From: Clostridia bacterium
GTDB lineage: Bacteria; Bacillota; Clostridia; Oscillospirales; CAG-272
Direction: 5' to 3'
DNA length: 32,544 bases
Assembly: GCA_017937135.1 (NCBI GenBank)
Contig: JAGBEE010000013.1
Location: 1 to 32,544, forward strand
In this document: in pieces, positions 6,032 to 15,539 of the stretch
How positions within the stretch are numbered: position 1 is the first letter of the stretch
Layout: every line of letters begins with the position of its first letter
The notes under the pieces: model-generated
The model's input: only the letters and a program-made list of their open reading frames with translations
Databases searched by the model: none
Told to the model about the DNA's origin: nothing
Position numbers and translations under genes: made by a program

Positions 6032-7051
6032 ATGCTTAACTCTTCTCCTGTGGAGCTTCATAAAAGGCTATTTGATAAAATAACCCCCTCTCTTAGATGG
6101 GACGAAAAAACACCAATCGATAAGTGGCGCATTACCTGTCAAGAAAAGCTATCGGAGCTTTTAGGCCTTGACACATTTGAAAAATGCGAGGCTGATTTAA
6201 AAATTGTCAGCGAAAGCACCCTTGGCTTATGCAAGCATATACATTTTCTTGTGCAGACAGAAAAGGATTACTATGTTAATGCCCACCTTCTTGTTCCCAA
6301 AGGAATAAGTGAGAAATTACCTCTTTGCATGGGCTTACAGGGACACGTCAGCGGTGCGCATATTGGCTTGGGAATCGAAAAATTTGATTATGACAAAATG
6401 TATATAAACGAGGACCACTTCGACTACTCTAAGCAGTGCATTGATTATGGCTTTGTTGGCTTGAGCATTGAGCAGCGTGGCTATGGCGAAAATGGTGGTG
6501 ACACCGAAACAGGACACACAAAATGCACGCACGCACAGACAGGCGCTTATTTACTTGGACGTACGCTAATTGGCGAAAGAGTATGGGACATACAAAGAGT
6601 GCTCGATGCCATTTTGGATTATTTTGGAGATATTATTACAATGAAGGGCTCGTTGCTTATTGGCACATCGGGTGGTGGCACAGCGACCTATTACACCGCC
6701 TGCCTTGAAAATCGCTTTGAGGTGTTTTTGCCCGGCGTTGCTCTATGTAGCTTTGCTGACTCAATAGTAGCGCTTGATCATTGTATTTGCAACTATATTC
6801 CAAATATTGCAAAATACTTCGATATGGGAGATTTGGCAGTTATGATAGCGCCCAAAAAGCTAATCATTTTAAGTGCAACCAATGATAGGTGGTTCCCAAT
6901 TGAGGGCGCTAAGCGTGAATACGAGCGCATAGAAAAAATCTACAAGCACTTAGGCGCGCAAAATAACCTGCGCTTTGTCATTGGAAACGGTGGACATAGC
7001 TTCTATCCAAACGAGGTGTGGCAAGCCATAGGCGAGCTTTTAGAAAAATAA
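6032..7051 (+). CDS. Alpha/beta hydrolase, acetyl-ester esterase-like
   Basis: The 339-residue protein has the core of an alpha/beta hydrolase: nucleophile elbow GTSGGG with S213, a likely acid D285 (ATNDRWFP) and H322 (NGGHSFYP), giving a full Ser-Asp-His triad. An oxyanion region GLQGHVSG is near residue 101, and ERGYG-like EQRGYGENGG near 147-156 is typical of Abhydrolase_7/acetyl xylan esterase relatives. There is no signal peptide, so it acts in the cytoplasm. CGGAGG precedes the ATG. A bidirectional terminator follows. Beside the sugar-degradation genes, deacetylation of imported oligosaccharides is a reasonable guess, but the substrate cannot be read from the sequence. Confidence 0.8.
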   Translation: MLNSSPVELHKRLFDKITPSLRWDEKTPIDKWRITCQEKLSELLGLDTFEKCEADLKIVSESTLGLCKHIHFLVQTEKDYYVNAHLLVPKGISEKLPLCMGLQGHVSGAHIGLGIEKFDYDKMYINEDHFDYSKQCIDYGFVGLSIEQRGYGENGGDTETGHTKCTHAQTGAYLLGRTLIGERVWDIQRVLDAILDYFGDIITMKGSLLIGTSGGGTATYYTACLENRFEVFLPGVALCSFADSIVALDHCICNYIPNIAKYFDMGDLAVMIAPKKLIILSATNDRWFPIEGAKREYERIEKIYKHLGAQNNLRFVIGNGGHSFYPNEVWQAIGELLEK

Positions 7052-7054
7052 AAT

Positions 7055-7098
7055 ATGAGCAAGAATGAAGGAAAATTCCTTTACTCTTGCTCATTTTT
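7055..7098. terminator. Bidirectional terminator between convergent genes
   Basis: ATGAGCAAGA (7055-7064) pairs with TCTTGCTCAT (7085-7094), with an inner AAGGAA/TTCCTT stem and flanking T/A runs on both strands. It ends both the hydrolase transcript and the uidA-uxaBAC operon. Confidence 0.85.
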
Positions 7099-7108
7099 AT
7101 TGAAAGCT

Positions 7109-8497
7109 TTATATTTTAAAATATGCTATGGCGTTGTTGTAGCAAATGTCCTTTATTACGCTTGATACAAGCTCCATATCGCTTGTCATTTCACCGTTTT
7201 CGATAAGCGTGCCGAGATAGTTGCACAAAATTCTTCTAAAATAGTGATGTCTTGGGTATGAAATGAGCGAGCGACTATCTGTTAGCATACCGACAAATGC
7301 GCCGAGGTGTCCTGTTGCGCAAAGGTCCTGTAAATGCTTCTCCATTCCTATTTTGTTATCTAAGAACCACCAAGCAGGTCCATATTGTATTCTTCCTCTT
7401 ACTCCGCTTCCCTGGAAGCAACCGATAATTGCCATTATCTCTGCGTTCATTTTTGGGTTTAGGTTGAAGATTATTAGCTTAGGCAGCAGTCCCTCGCTAT
7501 TTAATTTATCCATTAAGCGAGAAAGCATTGAAATGCTATTTGTGTCAGAAATACTATCAAAGCCTGTGTCAAGTCCAAGCCTTTCAAGCATTACAGCGTT
7601 ATTATTACGCATAGCGCCAATGTGTAGCTCGGTTGCTATATCGTATTTTGCATAAAGCTTCATTAAATAATATGTAAGGTAGCCCTTAAAAATCTCGGAG
7701 TCCCTTTGTGTTGGCAAATTACCATTTATTACTTTCTTTAAAACCTCATTGGCTTCTTCCCTGTCATAAACCTTATAAACGCTTTCAAGCGCTATATCAC
7801 TTGCTCTTGCACCAACTGACAAAAATGCCTTTAAGCGATTTTCAAGTGCACTCTCAAGCTCGTCAATTGAGGTTATTTTATTTGTTAGCGCCTCTAATTT
7901 TCCGAGGAAGGTAAGATAGCCCTTTGCCTCAATATTCATTATCTTATCAGCACGGAAGGCAGGAATTACAGAAAATTTATAGCCCTTTTCCTTGATTTTC
8001 TCAAACACATCAAGGTTGTCAAAAACCTCGTTTGTAGTAAACACGTGCGTTACGCTTGAGCCTTCAATTAAGGATGATGGTGTTATATTGTTTTTCTTAA
8101 TATATTCGTTGCACTCGTCCCAAATTTTTTGTGCATTTTTTGCGTTTATCTCAAGCTCACAGTCGAAGTATTCCTTTAATTCAACCTGTGACCAATGGTA
8201 AAGTGGGTTGCCAAAGGCTGTGCCAAGCACGGTGCAGTAGGCTACAAACTTTTCCTTGTTGGACTTATTTCCTGTTATGTATTCCTCGTCAACCCCATAG
8301 TTTCTCATAAGTCGCCACTTGTAGTGGTCGCCAGCAAGCCAGATTTCAAAAATGTCATTAAAGGGCTTGTTTTCAAGTATTTGATACTCCGACAAATGAC
8401 AGTGATAGTCAAAAATCGGCATATCCTTGGCATATGAGAAATAAAGCTCCTTTGCTGTATTATTTGTTAGTAAAAAATCATTTTTAATATAACTCAT
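7109..8497 (-). CDS. uxaC: Uronate (glucuronate/galacturonate) isomerase
   Basis: The 462-residue protein matches UxaC along its length. The metal-binding DYHCHL motif (H32, H34) is near the N-terminus, NPLYHWSQVEL lies near 97-107, and GRIQYGPAWWFLDN and DSRSLISYPRHHYFRRIL toward the end are family hallmarks. UxaC converts D-glucuronate to D-fructuronate and D-galacturonate to D-tagaturonate in the cytoplasm. It is the last gene of the uidA-uxaB-uxaA-uxaC operon. Its ATG shares one base with the uxaA stop (TAATG), suggesting translational coupling. The length is normal for the family and nothing is broken. Confidence 0.95.
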   Translation of the reverse strand: MSYIKNDFLLTNNTAKELYFSYAKDMPIFDYHCHLSEYQILENKPFNDIFEIWLAGDHYKWRLMRNYGVDEEYITGNKSNKEKFVAYCTVLGTAFGNPLYHWSQVELKEYFDCELEINAKNAQKIWDECNEYIKKNNITPSSLIEGSSVTHVFTTNEVFDNLDVFEKIKEKGYKFSVIPAFRADKIMNIEAKGYLTFLGKLEALTNKITSIDELESALENRLKAFLSVGARASDIALESVYKVYDREEANEVLKKVINGNLPTQRDSEIFKGYLTYYLMKLYAKYDIATELHIGAMRNNNAVMLERLGLDTGFDSISDTNSISMLSRLMDKLNSEGLLPKLIIFNLNPKMNAEIMAIIGCFQGSGVRGRIQYGPAWWFLDNKIGMEKHLQDLCATGHLGAFVGMLTDSRSLISYPRHHYFRRILCNYLGTLIENGEMTSDMELVSSVIKDICYNNAIAYFKI

Positions 8498-9873
8498 TAT
8501 AATGTAACTCCATCCTTAAAAATTGCTATTTCGCAAAAACCGTTTTCCTCGTTTTTCGCTTCCTTGCCTGAGGCAATTTGCAAAACAAGCTCCAATAGCT
8601 CATTTGTCATATCTGCCATTTTAGCTCCATCAAGAATAGGCGAGGCATCAAAATCTATCCATTTCTGCTTTTTTGTTGCAAGCGCCTTATTAGTTGATAT
8701 TTTTACAGTTGGCACGCCTGTGCCGAGCGGCGTTCCTCTGCCCGTGGTGAATAAAATCATATGTGCGCCACACGCCATAAGATTTGTAGCTGCCACAATA
8801 TCATTGCCAGGGCCATTAAGGAGCGAAAGACCATTTTTCTTAACCATCTCCCCATAATTAAGAACGTCAACAACAGGGGAAAGGCCTCCCTTTTGTACAC
8901 ATCCAAGGCTCTTTTCCTCAAGAGTTGTTATTCCACCCTCCTTGTTTCCCGGCGAGGGGTTTTCGTAAATTACCTGATTATGATTTGTAAAATATTCCTT
9001 AAAGTCGTTTATTAGCTTGACAGTTTTCTCAAAAACCTCATAGCTTACGCATCTTTCCATAAGTAAATGCTCTGCGCCAAACATCTCGGGCACCTCGGTT
9101 AAAACACAGCCTGCGCCATATGAAACCATTTTATCGCAAAGACTACCAACTAAGGGGTTAGCACTAATTCCACTATAAGCGTCGCTTCCACCACACTTTA
9201 AGCCAATACGCAAGCGTGAGATGCTAATTTTCTCTCTTTTAAAGGTGCTTGTGTACTCCTTTAGCTCGTTAATTAACGACACTCCCTTGGCAATTTCATC
9301 ATCCTCGTCTTGACAATTAAGAAATTTCACTCTTTTTTCATTGTACTCGCCAAGAGTCTTTTTTAATTCCTTTATATTGTTATTCTCGCAGCCCAAGCCA
9401 ACCACCAAAACGCCACCTGCGTTTGGATGCTTTATCATTCCACAAAGAATTTTCTTTGTTATTTCGTGGTCGCCACCAAGCTGAGAGCACCCATATGGAT
9501 GGGAAAAATACTTAGCTCCTGTTTTTTCAGCAAGCCTTTGTGCCACCTTGTTTACACAGCCGACTGTGTTTACTATCCATATGTCGTTGCGTATGCCGAC
9601 ATCGCCGTTTTCACGCACATAGCCATCAAAGGTTAAGTTGCTCTGTACTCTTTTTATGCCATAGTCCTTATAGGAATATGTATATTCAAGCGTGCCACTT
9701 AAATTTGTTTTCAGGTTATGGGTGTGCACGTGCTCGCCTTTTTTAATATCAGCTATGGCGTGTCCTATTGGCGCGCCATATTTAATGATATTTTCGCCAC
9801 ATTTTATGTCGCACAGGGCATATTTGTGCCCGTTTTCGCGAATTTCTACATTATCATTTATATGAATTTGCAT
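8497..9873 (-). CDS. uxaA: Altronate dehydratase
   Basis: The 458-residue protein has an N-terminal SAF domain (about 1-90, including GHAIADIKKGEHVHTHNL) and a C-terminal GD_AH domain with GYVRENGDVGIRND, NTVGCVNKVAQ, GLKCGGSDAYSGISANP and TTGRGTPLGTG. These mark the full-length UxaA type, an iron-dependent enzyme that dehydrates D-altronate to 2-keto-3-deoxygluconate. It starts 6 bases after uxaB ends and overlaps the uxaC start by one base. A related galactarate dehydratase is the main alternative, but the presence of uxaB and uxaC favours altronate. Confidence 0.93.
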   Translation of the reverse strand: MQIHINDNVEIRENGHKYALCDIKCGENIIKYGAPIGHAIADIKKGEHVHTHNLKTNLSGTLEYTYSYKDYGIKRVQSNLTFDGYVRENGDVGIRNDIWIVNTVGCVNKVAQRLAEKTGAKYFSHPYGCSQLGGDHEITKKILCGMIKHPNAGGVLVVGLGCENNNIKELKKTLGEYNEKRVKFLNCQDEDDEIAKGVSLINELKEYTSTFKREKISISRLRIGLKCGGSDAYSGISANPLVGSLCDKMVSYGAGCVLTEVPEMFGAEHLLMERCVSYEVFEKTVKLINDFKEYFTNHNQVIYENPSPGNKEGGITTLEEKSLGCVQKGGLSPVVDVLNYGEMVKKNGLSLLNGPGNDIVAATNLMACGAHMILFTTGRGTPLGTGVPTVKISTNKALATKKQKWIDFDASPILDGAKMADMTNELLELVLQIASGKEAKNEENGFCEIAIFKDGVTL

Positions 9874-9879
9874 AAAGCC

Positions 9880-11139
9880 TCACTCCATATTTGCAAAGCG
9901 TGAAATATCCTCGCCCCAAAGGGATACATCGCTAAGAATTTCCTCTACGCTACCGTTTTTCAGCTTGCAAATTACCTCTTCACTATCACTTGGTGTGCCT
10001 CTTTTGTAAAATTCTATAAGCATATGAAGCGCAAAGACAAGATTTTTTGGCGCCTTATTATATCTTTTCTCATAGTCAAGAATAGATGGGAGCACTCTTA
10101 CCTTAAACTTGCTTACAGAGCTTAGCGCAATTGACTGACACCTATGGTGAATATATGGGTTTAAAAACCTTTCAATTACGGAATCTCTATACTCCTCAGC
10201 TTCTTTTCTGTCAACATCCAAGGAGTCAACGATTTCCTCAAGGCAATTTCTTAAATGCGCGCTGATTTTCTCGTTTTTCAAACACTCTCCGACACTTTCT
10301 ACATTATTTAAGAGTGCGTATGGTATCATCGAGGTGTGCGCTCCGTTAAGAATACGCACCTTTATTGTACGATATAGCTGTACTGATGGCACATAGCGCA
10401 CATTTAAGCCTATTTTGTCAAAGGGCAGGCGCGAATCGCTCTCGCCCTCTATTACAAAGAGGTGAAAATACTCACTTGTGTTTACATTGTTATCTACATA
10501 GCCAAGCTCTATTTTCTCATCAGGCTTGCCCGACACTATTCTATCAACAAGCGTGTTTCTAAATGAGCAGGAGTCAAGATAGCTTAAAAATCCCTTATCA
10601 AGTCCCCAGCTTATTGCATGCTTTTTTACTATTTCCTTTAGCCTATCTCCGTTATTCTCAATTAACTCGCAGGGCACAATCAAGACACTGCCAAGAGCGC
10701 TTTTGTATCTTTGATAAAGAAGCGCGCATAGCTTTGCAGGGTAGCTATTTGGACAAGCAGTTTCTGGATACTCGCATTTTTCATACACTATTCCCGCCTC
10801 GGTTGTGTTAGAAACAATTACATCTGTGTCGGGGTTTTTAGCAAGGGCTAAAAACTCCTCGTAATTCTCACTTGCATTAACTGAGCCACAAATGCTATCA
10901 ACCAAGGTAACGTCATTGTGCTTGCCATCACGCGCTAAGTGTGTGTAGTTATAATTTTGCTCCATTAGAGGGTCTATCCCTCCTGTTAATGAGCGAACTA
11001 TAACTGCATTGCCCGAATATACGCCACTATCATTTGCCTTTTGTAGCATCCAGTCAAAAAAGCCACGAAGGAACACTCCCCCACCGAACTGAATAATTTT
11101 TACAGGTCTTTTCGGCTTATTTAAAGTTATTTTCTCCAT
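9880..11139 (-). CDS. uxaB: Tagaturonate reductase (altronate oxidoreductase)
   Basis: This NAD-dependent reductase of the mannitol dehydrogenase family has the dinucleotide site IIQFGGGVFLRGFFDW (residues 15-30), then SNTTEAGI and IVPCELIENNGD. The catalytic segment KVRILNGAHTS has K260, N265 and H268. SNTTEAG and PCELIENNGD are typical of UxaB rather than fructuronate reductase UxuB. It interconverts D-tagaturonate and D-altronate. I chose ATG 11139 (419 residues) because AGAGGA lies seven bases upstream. An in-frame ATG at 11169 lies inside uidA and lacks a ribosome binding site. It begins 10 bases after the uidA stop. Confidence 0.92.
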   Translation of the reverse strand: MEKITLNKPKRPVKIIQFGGGVFLRGFFDWMLQKANDSGVYSGNAVIVRSLTGGIDPLMEQNYNYTHLARDGKHNDVTLVDSICGSVNASENYEEFLALAKNPDTDVIVSNTTEAGIVYEKCEYPETACPNSYPAKLCALLYQRYKSALGSVLIVPCELIENNGDRLKEIVKKHAISWGLDKGFLSYLDSCSFRNTLVDRIVSGKPDEKIELGYVDNNVNTSEYFHLFVIEGESDSRLPFDKIGLNVRYVPSVQLYRTIKVRILNGAHTSMIPYALLNNVESVGECLKNEKISAHLRNCLEEIVDSLDVDRKEAEEYRDSVIERFLNPYIHHRCQSIALSSVSKFKVRVLPSILDYEKRYNKAPKNLVFALHMLIEFYKRGTPSDSEEVICKLKNGSVEEILSDVSLWGEDISRFANME

Positions 11140-11149
11140 TGTAATTCCT

Positions 11150-12877
11150 CTATTTTTCCTCGTCTGCAAAGCGCTTGTATAGCTCTCTTATTTTAAAATA
11201 TGCAGCCTTTGGATTTCTGTATTCATCAACAATACCCTTGTTGTTAAAGTAACGAACACGATTAAGGTCGGTTGATGGTGAGGTTCTAATATTAGCAAAC
11301 TGCCAAATATAAGTACCTCTCATATAAGGTGTTTTATGGAATAGCTCAAGAGTATATTCAATTAAATCTCTTTGATATTCCTCGCTCCATTTTACTGTGT
11401 CAAAATGAGAATGGAAGCCAGCAAGGGCGCCTGCACCAAATTCGCTCATAACAACAGGCTTGTCTTCCCAGCCCTTTTCCTTGCGACGAGCATCAAATTG
11501 CTCAATCATCTTATCCCAGTCTTTAAGATTTCCATCATAGCCACCATATCTGTACCAGCCGTGATAAATATTTATACAGATAATATCGTCAAAGCCCATA
11601 TCTCCATCACGCATTGGATGGCAGGAGGCGTGAGTAATTAGTCTATTTCCACCATTTTCTCTTAAATACTTACTCCACTTTTCAGATATAGGATATGAAT
11701 TTTTTGAATATGTAGGAATTTCGTTATGCATACCCCAAATTATAATTGATGGGTGGTTGTAGTAATACTTAACCATTTCCTTATGCATATTGAAGCCTCT
11801 TTCCATAAGCTCCTCGTTCTTTAGTGATTCCTCGCTAAAGCCACAGCCCCACATAGGAATTTCGCTCCATAATAAAATGCCCTTTTCATCAAGCATATCA
11901 ACAAAAATTCTTGAATTAGGATAGTGTGAGCCACGAACTGTATTACAGCCCATATCAAGAATTAAATCAATATCCTTTTTCATTAGCTTTGATGGGAAAG
12001 CAAAGCCCCAATCGGGATGCTCCTCGTGTCTGTTTACGCCAAGAAGCTCTATGGACTTGCCGTTTAAAAGAATGTTGCCTTCCTTAACCTCGATTTTTCT
12101 AAAGCCAATTTTATCAATTAAATCGTCCGTTTCCGTTTTGGCAACTACTGTATAAAGCCTTGGTGATTTTGTGCTCCACAATTCAATATTGTCAAGCACG
12201 ATATTAGGAGTTACAATTGTCTTTTTTTCATAGCCATCTAAGGAAACAGCCTCATTATAAATCACTGTATCGCCAACCGTTACAGACACATTTGAGGTAG
12301 TGGAAGTGCTATTTGCGTTATATAGCTCTATTACTGCGTTTACCTTAGCAGATTTAAGGTCATCTGATAGCTCGTTTTCTATATGATTTGAAAGAATAGA
12401 AATTCCCTTTAGCTCGTTTAGGTAAACATCTCTTGCTATACCGCCATAGTTAAACCAGTCAGTATATCTTTGCGGGAAGGATAGTGCGTCTAAGCGACTA
12501 TCTGCACGTACGATAAGTGTATGCTCACCCGCGCTTACGTCATTTACGATAAGCTCAAACTGCGTAAATGCTCCGTAATGCTCACCTATCCATTTGCCAT
12601 CAAGCCAAACGTCTGCCTTTGTCATTACGCTTCCAAATTCAAAACATAGTGTGCCACCATTTGTTTTAAATTTCTTTTCGTACCAAGCACAACCCTCATA
12701 GTTAAGTAATCTTAATTCGTTATTAAAGCAAGATGGGACAATTACGGTTTCACCATTTGTAAGACCGTTTTGCCAGCCCTGACTTTCTCCCACATTTTCG
12801 CTGTCAAGCTTAAATTGCCAATTTCCATTTAGGTCAAGTACTTTTCTTGCTTCATGCTCATTAAATAATCTTTTCAT
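11150..12877 (-). CDS. uidA: Beta-glucuronidase-type GH2 glycosidase
   Basis: The 575-residue protein has the GH2 order: sugar-binding domain (1-165), immunoglobulin-like domain (about 170-265) and TIM barrel (about 268-570). The acid/base is E386 (GMHNEIP) and the nucleophile E479 (MSEFGAG). The uronate-recognising N-x-K motif is present as N545-N546-K547, so it should cleave uronic acid conjugates rather than beta-galactosides. It has no signal peptide and is probably cytoplasmic. It is the first gene of the operon with uxaB, uxaA and uxaC, and its promoter is at 12911-12939. With UxaB and UxaA rather than UxuB and UxuA downstream, beta-galacturonide or dual activity is possible. Confidence 0.92.
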   Translation of the reverse strand: MKRLFNEHEARKVLDLNGNWQFKLDSENVGESQGWQNGLTNGETVIVPSCFNNELRLLNYEGCAWYEKKFKTNGGTLCFEFGSVMTKADVWLDGKWIGEHYGAFTQFELIVNDVSAGEHTLIVRADSRLDALSFPQRYTDWFNYGGIARDVYLNELKGISILSNHIENELSDDLKSAKVNAVIELYNANSTSTTSNVSVTVGDTVIYNEAVSLDGYEKKTIVTPNIVLDNIELWSTKSPRLYTVVAKTETDDLIDKIGFRKIEVKEGNILLNGKSIELLGVNRHEEHPDWGFAFPSKLMKKDIDLILDMGCNTVRGSHYPNSRIFVDMLDEKGILLWSEIPMWGCGFSEESLKNEELMERGFNMHKEMVKYYYNHPSIIIWGMHNEIPTYSKNSYPISEKWSKYLRENGGNRLITHASCHPMRDGDMGFDDIICINIYHGWYRYGGYDGNLKDWDKMIEQFDARRKEKGWEDKPVVMSEFGAGALAGFHSHFDTVKWSEEYQRDLIEYTLELFHKTPYMRGTYIWQFANIRTSPSTDLNRVRYFNNKGIVDEYRNPKAAYFKIRELYKRFADEEK

Positions 12878-12910
12878 AGTGTTTCCCTCTATAAATAATA
12901 ATATATTTTA

Positions 12911-12939
12911 ATTATAGCATACAATTTTAATTAGTGCAA
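12911..12939 (-). promoter_or_regulatory. Promoter of the uidA-uxaB-uxaA-uxaC operon
   Basis: Minus strand -35 TTGCAC (12939-12934), 17-bp spacer, -10 TATAAT (12916-12911), 34 bases upstream of the uidA ATG. The stretch matches the kinase promoter at 15511-15539 over most positions, including GTATGCTA before or across the -10. Confidence 0.8.
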
Positions 12940-12956
12940 TTATTTTTATATAAAAA

Positions 12957-12995
12957 AGAAAACGAAGCAAGGCAAATGCCCTGCTCCGTTTTTTA
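12957..12995. terminator. Terminator of the large lipoprotein gene
   Basis: On the minus strand a stem of about 13 bp (ACGGAGCAGGGC with GCCTTGCTTCGT, some mismatches) is followed by TTTTC, just past the stop at 13008. It separates this gene from the uidA operon promoter. Confidence 0.75.
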
Positions 12996-13007
12996 ATAAA
13001 TTAAGCT

Positions 13008-15395
13008 TTAATTATTATTTTGTGTAATAGTTGCATTTTCTCCATCTATTGTAATGGTATATACCTCATTTGAAGAAATTGCAACGGTTAATGTATTTTG
13101 GTCAACCTCTGCAAGCGCGCCGAATTTTACTATTTCAAAGCACGCATCTGCACTTGATATATAAGAGTCGGTTTTTTCAAGCTCTGTTAGCTGATACTTA
13201 ACTATTAAGGCGTATTCTTGATCCTCTAAGCTATACCTACCAATAGCAAGCTTGTAGCCCTCCCCATCTTTAGTTACACTATATGTGTTTCTTTGTGCGA
13301 AAGTAAAGCTTGCAAGCTGACTGTAATCAGGAATTGAAGAGCCGAGCGATGCTGGATAATAGCCATCATTTGAAATAAGCAGGTATTCGGTTTTTTCTGC
13401 CTCGTAGCTTATTAGCATTTCATCTACGACGTCAATTTGCTCATAGCTATATATTATATATTCAAATACGTCAAATTCAATATTGGTGGTTGGAATATAC
13501 ACCTTTTTATTTTGCTCGTCGAGAATAATTTCACCATAGTAAGCATAGATTGCCTCAAACTCTTCATCCTGTGCCCCTGCCTGACTAATAAAGCGATTGC
13601 CAGAAACGCCATCGTAATCTGGAGTATCAATTACAAATTCAATAAGCAAATCATCTGCATAGATGTAATTCATACCCATATCCTTTATGGTGATAAAGCC
13701 GTCGTTGAAATCCTCAAGCTGTGGATTATTAAGCGATAGCTCAGTGCGCGCCATCTCAAAAACGCCCTCTCCCTTGCGAACAAAGGTTAAATCGTAATAG
13801 TTATACATAGCTGTAATATTGCCATTTTCACCAATATAATTTCCTACAAATCCACCAATGTGTTGATTCTTTACGCCATCATACTCGCTAAGCATTGCTG
13901 TAAGAACTGCAAATTTTCCGTTTTCCCATTTAAGCGTAGCTATGTAAACATCCTCTACGGTTTCCTTCTGGAGGTCGTGATTGCTTCCCGTGTACTTATA
14001 TTTATATTCATATGTATCGTACTTATTTAATTCAACCTCAAGCTCGCAGTCGTACATATAGAAATCTGCTAAGTTAGATATGTAATCGTCGAAGAAAATT
14101 CCATCCTTCATAAGATAAAGCACATTGTCCGCGCAAGCAAACACGCCATCATAACAGATTTGCTCCCTTGGCTTTGACACAATCGGAGCATCCTCGCCTG
14201 TCATTGGGTCGTTATACAAGTAAATTTCGTTCTTTTCCTCATCTAAGTAAAGGCGACGGTCAACCTGCCCCTCCTCTGATGTAGCGTGCTTAAACTCATT
14301 GTATTTTGAAATGTCAACAAAGAAGCTTCCTTCAAGACGTAAAATCACATTTAATTCCTTGTCAAATACATATGTTGTGTCCGCGTACTCGTCGTAAAAT
14401 GCAGGAACATCATTCCTTACTGCATCCTCAAGCGCTATATATTCTCCTGTACCAAATGCTACGCTTGCATATACCGAGCCGTTTTTGTAAACCTTAATTT
14501 TCTTGTCGCCGCTTTGGTATAGCTTTTCTTGCTCAAAGTCAAAGCCATCATTTTCCTTGTCTATTATAAACTCCTCTGTCTCGTCGTGTGTTTCACCACT
14601 TGACGAGGTGCTTGTTATTGTCAATTTTGCTGTATTTCCACTTACCTCAGCCTTGCCTGTTGCGTAAATGTAATCGCTAAACGCAAATTTGTCGCCCATA
14701 ATATAAAGGCTTCCGTAGCTTGAGCAAAGGTCTTTGCCAAAATAGCGCTCACTATTTGAATAAACTATTTCGTAATAATCACCAATATCAATATTTATTC
14801 TTGTTGTTGCTAAATTTCCTCTTGCAGTTTGATAGGTGTCGTTTAGCACGTTCAAATCTATTACTAACCCATCGTTGTCCTCTGAAACTACCATTATTTT
14901 ATTAGATTTTACAGGGTAGTATTTAAGTGCCAAGCCAAGCAGCGTTCCTGTTCCGTCCTTATTCAAAACAAGGTCAGTGTTGCCCTCGTAGCCTCCAATG
15001 TCCATGCCCTGTTGCATTTTGTACGTGCCACCAAGGATTTCGTAGCTTTGTATTTCCTCATAGCCACCATCTCTTAGGCTTGAAAATACGAGCTTGCCAT
15101 CCTTCTTGGTAAACACCATAGCACCAATACCTATCTCGGAATCAGATACGCTTGGCATAAATTCAAAGGGCAGCTCCTTGCCATTTAGCTTTAACACCAG
15201 CTTAGTTGATTCGCCAGAGTCGCTTTTTATTTCCTTGTAAACATAGGAAAGATTTTCATCTCCTATTTTAAAGTCGTAGGTGTACTCTGTAACCACATCC
15301 CCACTTGGTGTCGGCTCCTCATCTGTACAGCCTACAAATGCCATGCATAAAATTGAAAGCGCCAAAAGTAAAAACGCCTTAAATAATTTTTTCAT
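13008..15395 (-). CDS. Large lipoprotein, function unknown
   Basis: The 795-residue protein starts with a lipoprotein signal (MKKLFKAFLLLALSILCMAF, then VGC with C23), so it is anchored on the outer face of the membrane. The rest is acidic, rich in Tyr, Asp and Glu, and predicted mostly as beta strands, with several similar strand patterns such as DLVLNKDGTGTL and YDLTFVRKGEGVFEM. I recognise no enzyme or binding domain. It has its own consensus promoter and terminator, so it is a single-gene unit. Between a uronate operon and a fucosidase operon, glycan binding or sensing at the surface is a possible role but is unproven. AGGAGG-like GGAGGAG precedes the ATG. Confidence 0.85.
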   Translation of the reverse strand: MKKLFKAFLLLALSILCMAFVGCTDEEPTPSGDVVTEYTYDFKIGDENLSYVYKEIKSDSGESTKLVLKLNGKELPFEFMPSVSDSEIGIGAMVFTKKDGKLVFSSLRDGGYEEIQSYEILGGTYKMQQGMDIGGYEGNTDLVLNKDGTGTLLGLALKYYPVKSNKIMVVSEDNDGLVIDLNVLNDTYQTARGNLATTRINIDIGDYYEIVYSNSERYFGKDLCSSYGSLYIMGDKFAFSDYIYATGKAEVSGNTAKLTITSTSSSGETHDETEEFIIDKENDGFDFEQEKLYQSGDKKIKVYKNGSVYASVAFGTGEYIALEDAVRNDVPAFYDEYADTTYVFDKELNVILRLEGSFFVDISKYNEFKHATSEEGQVDRRLYLDEEKNEIYLYNDPMTGEDAPIVSKPREQICYDGVFACADNVLYLMKDGIFFDDYISNLADFYMYDCELEVELNKYDTYEYKYKYTGSNHDLQKETVEDVYIATLKWENGKFAVLTAMLSEYDGVKNQHIGGFVGNYIGENGNITAMYNYYDLTFVRKGEGVFEMARTELSLNNPQLEDFNDGFITIKDMGMNYIYADDLLIEFVIDTPDYDGVSGNRFISQAGAQDEEFEAIYAYYGEIILDEQNKKVYIPTTNIEFDVFEYIIYSYEQIDVVDEMLISYEAEKTEYLLISNDGYYPASLGSSIPDYSQLASFTFAQRNTYSVTKDGEGYKLAIGRYSLEDQEYALIVKYQLTELEKTDSYISSADACFEIVKFGALAEVDQNTLTVAISSNEVYTITIDGENATITQNNN

Positions 15396-15437
15396 ATTTT
15401 CTCTCCTCCTTTTATTTTTTGCGCTGTTCTTATTTTT

Positions 15438-15466
15438 ATTATATCACTCCCAAAAAATGTTGTCAA
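15438..15466 (-). promoter_or_regulatory. Promoter of the large lipoprotein gene
   Basis: Minus strand -35 TTGACA (15466-15461), 17-bp spacer, -10 TATAAT (15443-15438). Both hexamers are perfect. The divergent kinase promoter lies about 45 bp to the right. Confidence 0.88.
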
Positions 15467-15510
15467 GTTCAAGAAATTTTGCATTATAAGCGCATTATAA
15501 AAAAGAGTAA

Positions 15511-15539
15511 TTGCATTATTAAAAAAAGTATGCTACAAT
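15511..15539 (+). promoter_or_regulatory. Promoter of the FGGY kinase gene
   Basis: -35 TTGCAT (15511-15516), 17-bp spacer, -10 TACAAT (15534-15539), 37 bases before the ATG. Over 40 positions it matches the uidA promoter at 32, more than the hexamers alone require. Confidence 0.72.

Noticed and set aside
11140-11169. Upstream ATG for uxaB
   Set aside because: It lies inside the uidA coding end and has no ribosome binding site; ATG 11139 has AGAGGA at good spacing and matches the family start.
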